NCBI GenBank assembly: GCA_003116975.1
Contig: BGKB01000044.1
Coordinates: forward strand, 942,940 to 1,006,939
Length of the DNA stretch: 64,000 nucleotides
Origin: Aurantiochytrium sp. KH105
Taxonomy: Eukaryota > Sar > Bigyra > Thraustochytrida > Thraustochytriidae
Direction: 5' to 3'
Translations under genes and position numbers: made by a program
Part shown: positions 61,701-64,000 of the stretch, in pieces
How the letters are laid out: each line of letters begins with the position of its first letter
Numbering within the stretch: the first letter of the stretch is position 1
The notes under the pieces: generated by a model
Database searches by the model: none
Seen by the model: only the letters and a program-made list of their open reading frames with translations
What the model was told of the DNA's origin: nothing

Positions 61701-64000
61701 GCTAATACCACTGTCACGGTAGCTTGACGAAACGAACGAGCTAGGCATAAGTTTTGTTGTGCTTGAGGCGCCCATTAGCTGACCCGCGAGCGAGCCCTGA
61801 GGACGCGCCGAGGCCTGTTGCTTCTGTTGCAAGGAGATGAGCGAAGGGCGCGAATCTTGCTGGGTTTGCTTCATGGAAAAGACACCTGACGAGAAAGACT
61901 GCGAGTCCCCTTGCGACGCTTTCCCCAACGATCGTGTACCACCGGGTGCGCTCGACCCACCCGCCCCGCTCACGGATCCTGAGGATCTAGCCGATTTTCC
62001 CTTGGCAGACTCGACAAAGATAATGACGCTTCGAGGTGTAGGTGACTGCAGAAATTTGGACAGAGGCATGTCGACGCCAAAGTCAGCGCGAAGTCTGCTC
62101 ATCATGCGCGCCGCAGAGAGCGAGTGTCCACCTTCCTCGAAAAAATCCATCGTGTCCTCGAGGTCTTCCGGACGACGACCAAGACTCTCTGCAAAAATTT
62201 TGCGAACGCTCTGAGCAAGCTCTGAGCTCTGCTCACTAGGTCCGCGACGAGTTCGTGAGCCTGTGGTCGAGTTTGAGTCGAAGCGTCGTGGCCGTGAGCT
62301 CCGCGAGACTCCCTCGGCGTTCTTATCTCGACGAGCGGTCGCACCTGGCGCCGGAAGCGCGTGTTTATCGACCTTGTGATTTTGCGTAAGAGGAAACGAC
62401 TTCATGGAAATGAGCGCGCTTGGCACCATAAAGGCCGGGAGCGACGCGCTAAGAAATTTGCGCAGCGCAGACGAGGATACTTCTGCTCCTTCACGCGGCA
62501 CAACATAGCCAACGAGGAACTTGTCCCGGTCGCGCTCGCTGACAACTACAACAGCTTCTCGGACAGCGGGGTGTTGCAAGAGAACAGACTCGATGGCCAC
62601 GAGCTCGATGCGGTTGCCTCGAATCTTCACTTGCGTGTCTCGTCGACCAAGGAACTCGATATGGCCGTTTTCGCGCCAGCGTACAAGGTCTCCTGTGCGG
62701 TACATACGCGGATGGTCGCCCAGAAATGATGGACAGTCAATGGCGAGGTCGGCCGGGACCGGTAGAAAACGCTCCTTTGTGAGCTTGGGAAGGTTGAAAT
62801 ATCCCCGACCGACCTGCTCACCAGCAATAAATAACTCGCCATACACTCCTACTGGCAGCGGCGTAAGGTGTTCTTGATCAAGCACGAGGCAAACTACCCC
62901 AGAAGCAGGCTTTCCAATGCTTGGAGGCTCGCGCATCCCTGGCGGGACCGTCGTCATTGTGGCATTGATGGTCGTCTCTGTCGGTCCATAGATGTTGACA
63001 AGACGATACGGCGCATCCTTGCGGGCACCAAAGTGAAGCCGATCTCCACCTGTATAGAGGAGGCGAAGTGACCCAAGATTATCGCGAGGATTCTCCGTGT
63101 CTTCCTCCAGGACCATTTCGCAGAGCTGGGTTGTTAGAAAACCCATCGTCACCTTTTTCTCAGCAATCCAGTCCAAGAGTCGTGGTGCAACGACGCTAAT
63201 ATCGGAGTCGGTGACAGGTACCAGACAGGCGCCCACGGCAAGCGTGGGCCAAGTATCCGCCATGGCCGCGTCGAAGGCAAGACCAGCGCAGGCGAAGACG
63301 CGATCATCGGGCGTCATTTGGTAGTACTCGAGATGCCAGCGAATATAGTTCAAAAGGCCCGCATGTTCGAGGAGGACTCCTTTGGGCTTTCCTGTGGAAC
63401 CCGAGGTAAAAATAGCGTACGCGAGTTGCTTGCTTGTGTGATCCGAGGTGCTAACTTTGGCATCGCTCGCCAGAGAGATGACTTCGTCCCAGTCGCGATC
63501 GATGACGACTCTCCTTCCCGAAAAACTCGAAGGAATGCCGCCAAGGAGAGCCTCCTCGGTGATAACGAGAGACGAGTCGGCGTCCTCGAGCATGCCGCGC
63601 ACACGCTCGGCAGGGTACTTGGGATCAAGGGGCATGACAGCACCGCCAGCTTTGAGGATAGCTAGCCAGACCACGATGAGATGGGCACTGCGAGAGAGAA
63701 AGACAGGGACAAGGCTCTCTCGTCGGACACCTGCAAAGCGCAAAAAGTTAGCGAGGCGATTCGACCTTCGATTGAGCTCTTGATATGTCAGCGAAAGTGT
63801 CGGGGTCTCAATGCAAATTTTATCCGGTGTGCGTGCTGCCTGTGCTTCGACAAGAGCATGGACCGTTGCCGTCGCCCCCGCAGGTGGGCCACTGGTTCTC
63901 GCTGAGTTGAACTCGGTCAAAACCCGCGCGCGCTCTTCGTCAGCGAGCAAACGGATGTCAGAGATGTGAGTACGCTCTGGGTCTGCGGCGGCAACATGCG
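55800..64000 (-). CDS. Nonribosomal peptide synthetase, A-T-C-A-T-R (5' part beyond window)
   Basis: At least 2732 residues in one exon; the frame is open through the right edge and begins inside a typical inter-domain linker before A1. Numbering is from the first full codon. A1 has FTSGSTGKPKG near 197, IYGPTET near 336 and YRTGD near 434. T1 has EEGGHSLSA near 621. A Ser/Gln-rich linker of about 220 residues follows. C has HHIAMDG near 1058. A2 has YTSGSTGNPKG near 1602 and HYGPSEG. T2 has DLGGHSLAA near 2050. R, a short-chain-reductase-type thioester reductase, has VTGATGFLG near 2151 and YxxxK near 2364. A poly-Ser insertion lies in the R domain. R domains release the bound chain with NAD(P)H as an aldehyde or alcohol. 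Substrates are unknown. The active-site motifs look intact, so the enzyme is probably functional. Confidence 0.95.
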   Translation of the reverse strand, partial: HVAAADPERTHISDIRLLADEERARVLTEFNSARTSGPPAGATATVHALVEAQAARTPDKICIETPTLSLTYQELNRRSNRLANFLRFAGVRRESLVPVFLSRSAHLIVVWLAILKAGGAVMPLDPKYPAERVRGMLEDADSSLVITEEALLGGIPSSFSGRRVVIDRDWDEVISLASDAKVSTSDHTSKQLAYAIFTSGSTGKPKGVLLEHAGLLNYIRWHLEYYQMTPDDRVFACAGLAFDAAMADTWPTLAVGACLVPVTDSDISVVAPRLLDWIAEKKVTMGFLTTQLCEMVLEEDTENPRDNLGSLRLLYTGGDRLHFGARKDAPYRLVNIYGPTETTINATMTTVPPGMREPPSIGKPASGVVCLVLDQEHLTPLPVGVYGELFIAGEQVGRGYFNLPKLTKERFLPVPADLAIDCPSFLGDHPRMYRTGDLVRWRENGHIEFLGRRDTQVKIRGNRIELVAIESVLLQHPAVREAVVVVSERDRDKFLVGYVVPREGAEVSSSALRKFLSASLPAFMVPSALISMKSFPLTQNHKVDKHALPAPGATARRDKNAEGVSRSSRPRRFDSNSTTGSRTRRGPSEQSSELAQSVRKIFAESLGRRPEDLEDTMDFFEEGGHSLSAARMMSRLRADFGVDMPLSKFLQSPTPRSVIIFVESAKGKSARSSGSVSGAGGSSAPGGTRSLGKASQGDSQSFSSGVFSMKQTQQDSRPSLISLQQKQQASARPQGSLAGQLMGASSTTKLMPSSFVSSSYRDSGISEWLQERRAPPLRSETHREREEGGTSDSLTSGSQTSSVLRRVREQQTPTSDPHGHQSLLSQFTSGGYSEAAKLQTSRDNAPAVPLSMAHASMWSGSMQSQQALQDRLRKAAQASEAGSRVKARDETPEVCVLSYNQQSLWFMHKMDPKRVDYVVHLCCTIEGFAETSDSSASEGLNVDYLRLALQGLVNRHQSLRTLYGEENGLPYQIIYPIHQAKSTLTANNTLAQSKTEQAANPSKVDFKVDLSPATSQEDLHKVLQADLHTPWDLQGGTPFRARLYADSDKNPVLLLTAHHIAMDGWSLDVVLKDLGEMYDAVTKSGGILEATIYEIPPESTLTVAQFAKMQKEEMNSATGTRLWSFWQRQLAGHEASLDLPTESDPAESVPSPSQSASDSTEATRDGAWYFFDLEADFFAKLQETIRLERATEFMALVAFYAGLLYRYTGKEDILIGTPMACRMVPEMDRTVGNITNIVVLRMHVSKEDHFRSLLRQARTVVLAALEHQELPFAVLVEKMGSHRSAGRSPVFQVLLSLNQSFSSEDKDLPSLARLEAGESVLVGSRMRMRLRKDVVQEASPYDLQLIVTKGNSNGDALRAGLQYKTALFAEESIRNLAAHFQALVRGSAENPTRLYCSLPLLTAHEKEVILADWNRTGQKFDESTCVHVLFETCAEKSPLATALSWRGRIWTYGELNARANVLARYLRYKCHVEPSCNVGLFLERSPNMILAMMAVAKAGGAYVPMDVSWPQDRLAYVFKDSHMRVLLCDRSSLGLLEKLDAGTASSLPLVVPLDIRWERIAGKVERAFGGRSMTNLPPPASLSWGSNAQQWRGSRSTLYMIYTSGSTGNPKGVLVEHRSMVNLVSWHIREYSISARDRASQLVGSAFDPVGLEIWPFLSAGASVHFVEDEEKKSLNDLRAALHDNRITVSLLPTPLLEVFLRTKASSAMHHPVWPSSLRVVYGGGDKLHVPREVLARVPFRLDNHYGPSEGTVMCTYFVTNSLLRKRADSTSSSSSSSSTSSSSLIPAGRSKAVLSPSIGKPLDNFAAFVLDDFLEPVPALVAGELCIAGPGLAQGYYGRPDLTRERFVDMPPTLLESIEQSPTLSYLKGSKLYRTGDRVRFQRDGNIEFIGRVDFQVKIRGMRVELGEIESVLKQHDAVLEACVLAREDVPGQQRLCAYVVAASSSDGEEGSSYGEVERIHSLQSLVKDKLPAHMVPVAWVFMNKLPVTANGKIDRRALPAPTESEHDVHGQALQAVVPPRSKEEVMIAALWKETLGLQSISIHDNFFDLGGHSLAATQLLAMVQENLKVDLPISVFFADPSIEGMAAAVAARNGSSGDGLRDGATPTPETADALLGFDPEVECTLDEDVVPSATSVFDPDMAQTWSRIFVTGATGFLGAFFVHQILETLAESKPELTILCLIRADSDAIAIARLREALLQFNLYNEETMPSMGSFEDSHLDWTDSNGSGGMSPRHHILVVRGDLGQARFGMPESDFVRFAQELDVIAHAGAYVHAWYPYKRLRAVNVDGTQEVIRLACARKDKRVWLLHVSTLSVFIPPTHEARMDERGAAETVDDGDETCWFGEDAPLPDGSDLHHLESGYAQTKWVAEHLVREAHSRGVPACIFRPGRITGHSVTGMASFGDFMCLFLKGCLQLQAAPRLNWVMDMNPVDFVCRAMLQLLTSPVAPARVLGRAFNMCHPDPWFLPEYFDWVASTGYACELVPYAEWLVRLNRAVNHTASASSSGQGSSSRDGGGSGAFGDGSDPFTRAISTSSSSSSSSSSSSTAASLMAGGAARSPSGAPALPSSSQNGAGFPERYRPASRQDSVPSKPMSVQPSLHSGSRSESISSKPMSMLPSQQGSHTSAQQGASPRRPEIASKTSSAAPPTRRQLAKVEHEEPANALHPLLVVFKPNVEDMEPPCKLKFEVSSLIDVNYPPQATLNQTSMDCMIRCGFIPPPARDADAFFTFE

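Overview
This window is nuclear DNA from a GC-rich, intron-poor unicellular eukaryote. The gene content (POLA1, the GINS subunit SLD5, a myosin carrying ankyrin repeats and a FYVE finger, a TBC/ankyrin/FYVE-like protein, a CCT-motif regulator, a yeast-type chorismate mutase) and the style of the proteins (long Ser/Gln/Asn-rich disordered stretches, membrane-trafficking modules combined in unusual ways) fit a stramenopile. A thraustochytrid/labyrinthulomycete is my best guess; this is an inference, since no rRNA or other marker gene is present. No tRNA, rRNA, CRISPR array or recognisable intact transposon was seen.

Layout, left to right. 1-7.2 kb: the 3' end of a WW-domain gene, a class I haem peroxidase (minus strand) and, divergent from it, the complete POLA1 gene. 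7.2-9.3 kb: an intergenic stretch. 9.3-10.5 kb: a membrane-anchored Shewanella-like (SLP) phosphatase, convergent with an uncharacterised Gln/Asn-rich tail-anchored protein ending at 10.7 kb. 11.8-24.7 kb: about 13 kb with no convincing gene. It is packed with tetra- and pentanucleotide microsatellites and holds a perfect 38-bp inverted repeat and a four-copy 162-bp tandem repeat. 24.7-30.3 kb: a CatSper-like one-domain cation channel divergent from a TBC RabGAP. 30.7-34.9 kb: a CCT-motif protein. 37.2-40.3 kb: SLD5 (three exons) divergent from a LIN54/TSO1-like CXC-domain protein. 40.4-50.0 kb: a 2450-aa myosin divergent from a PH-ankyrin protein, with a perfect 20-bp hairpin between them. 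50.2-51.9 kb: a chorismate mutase fused to a reduced prephenate-dehydratase/ACT tail (two exons). 52.1-55.2 kb: a protein built around a novel VDAIMD repeat. 55.8 kb to the right edge: a nonribosomal peptide synthetase, at least A-T-C-A-T-R, with a reductive release domain; its 5' end lies outside the window.

Genes are mostly single-exon and arranged as divergent or convergent pairs. I reconstructed three introns by hand (two in SLD5, one in the chorismate mutase). All begin GTACGT, end in AG and carry CTGAC-type branch-point sequences. POLA1 and SLD5 both belong to the replication fork machinery. The myosin, TBC and PH-ankyrin proteins all point to phosphoinositide membranes and trafficking. 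The most unusual items are the NRPS, the VDAIMD-repeat protein, the chorismate mutase fusion, the loss of the second zinc motif in POLA1, and the microsatellite-rich desert.
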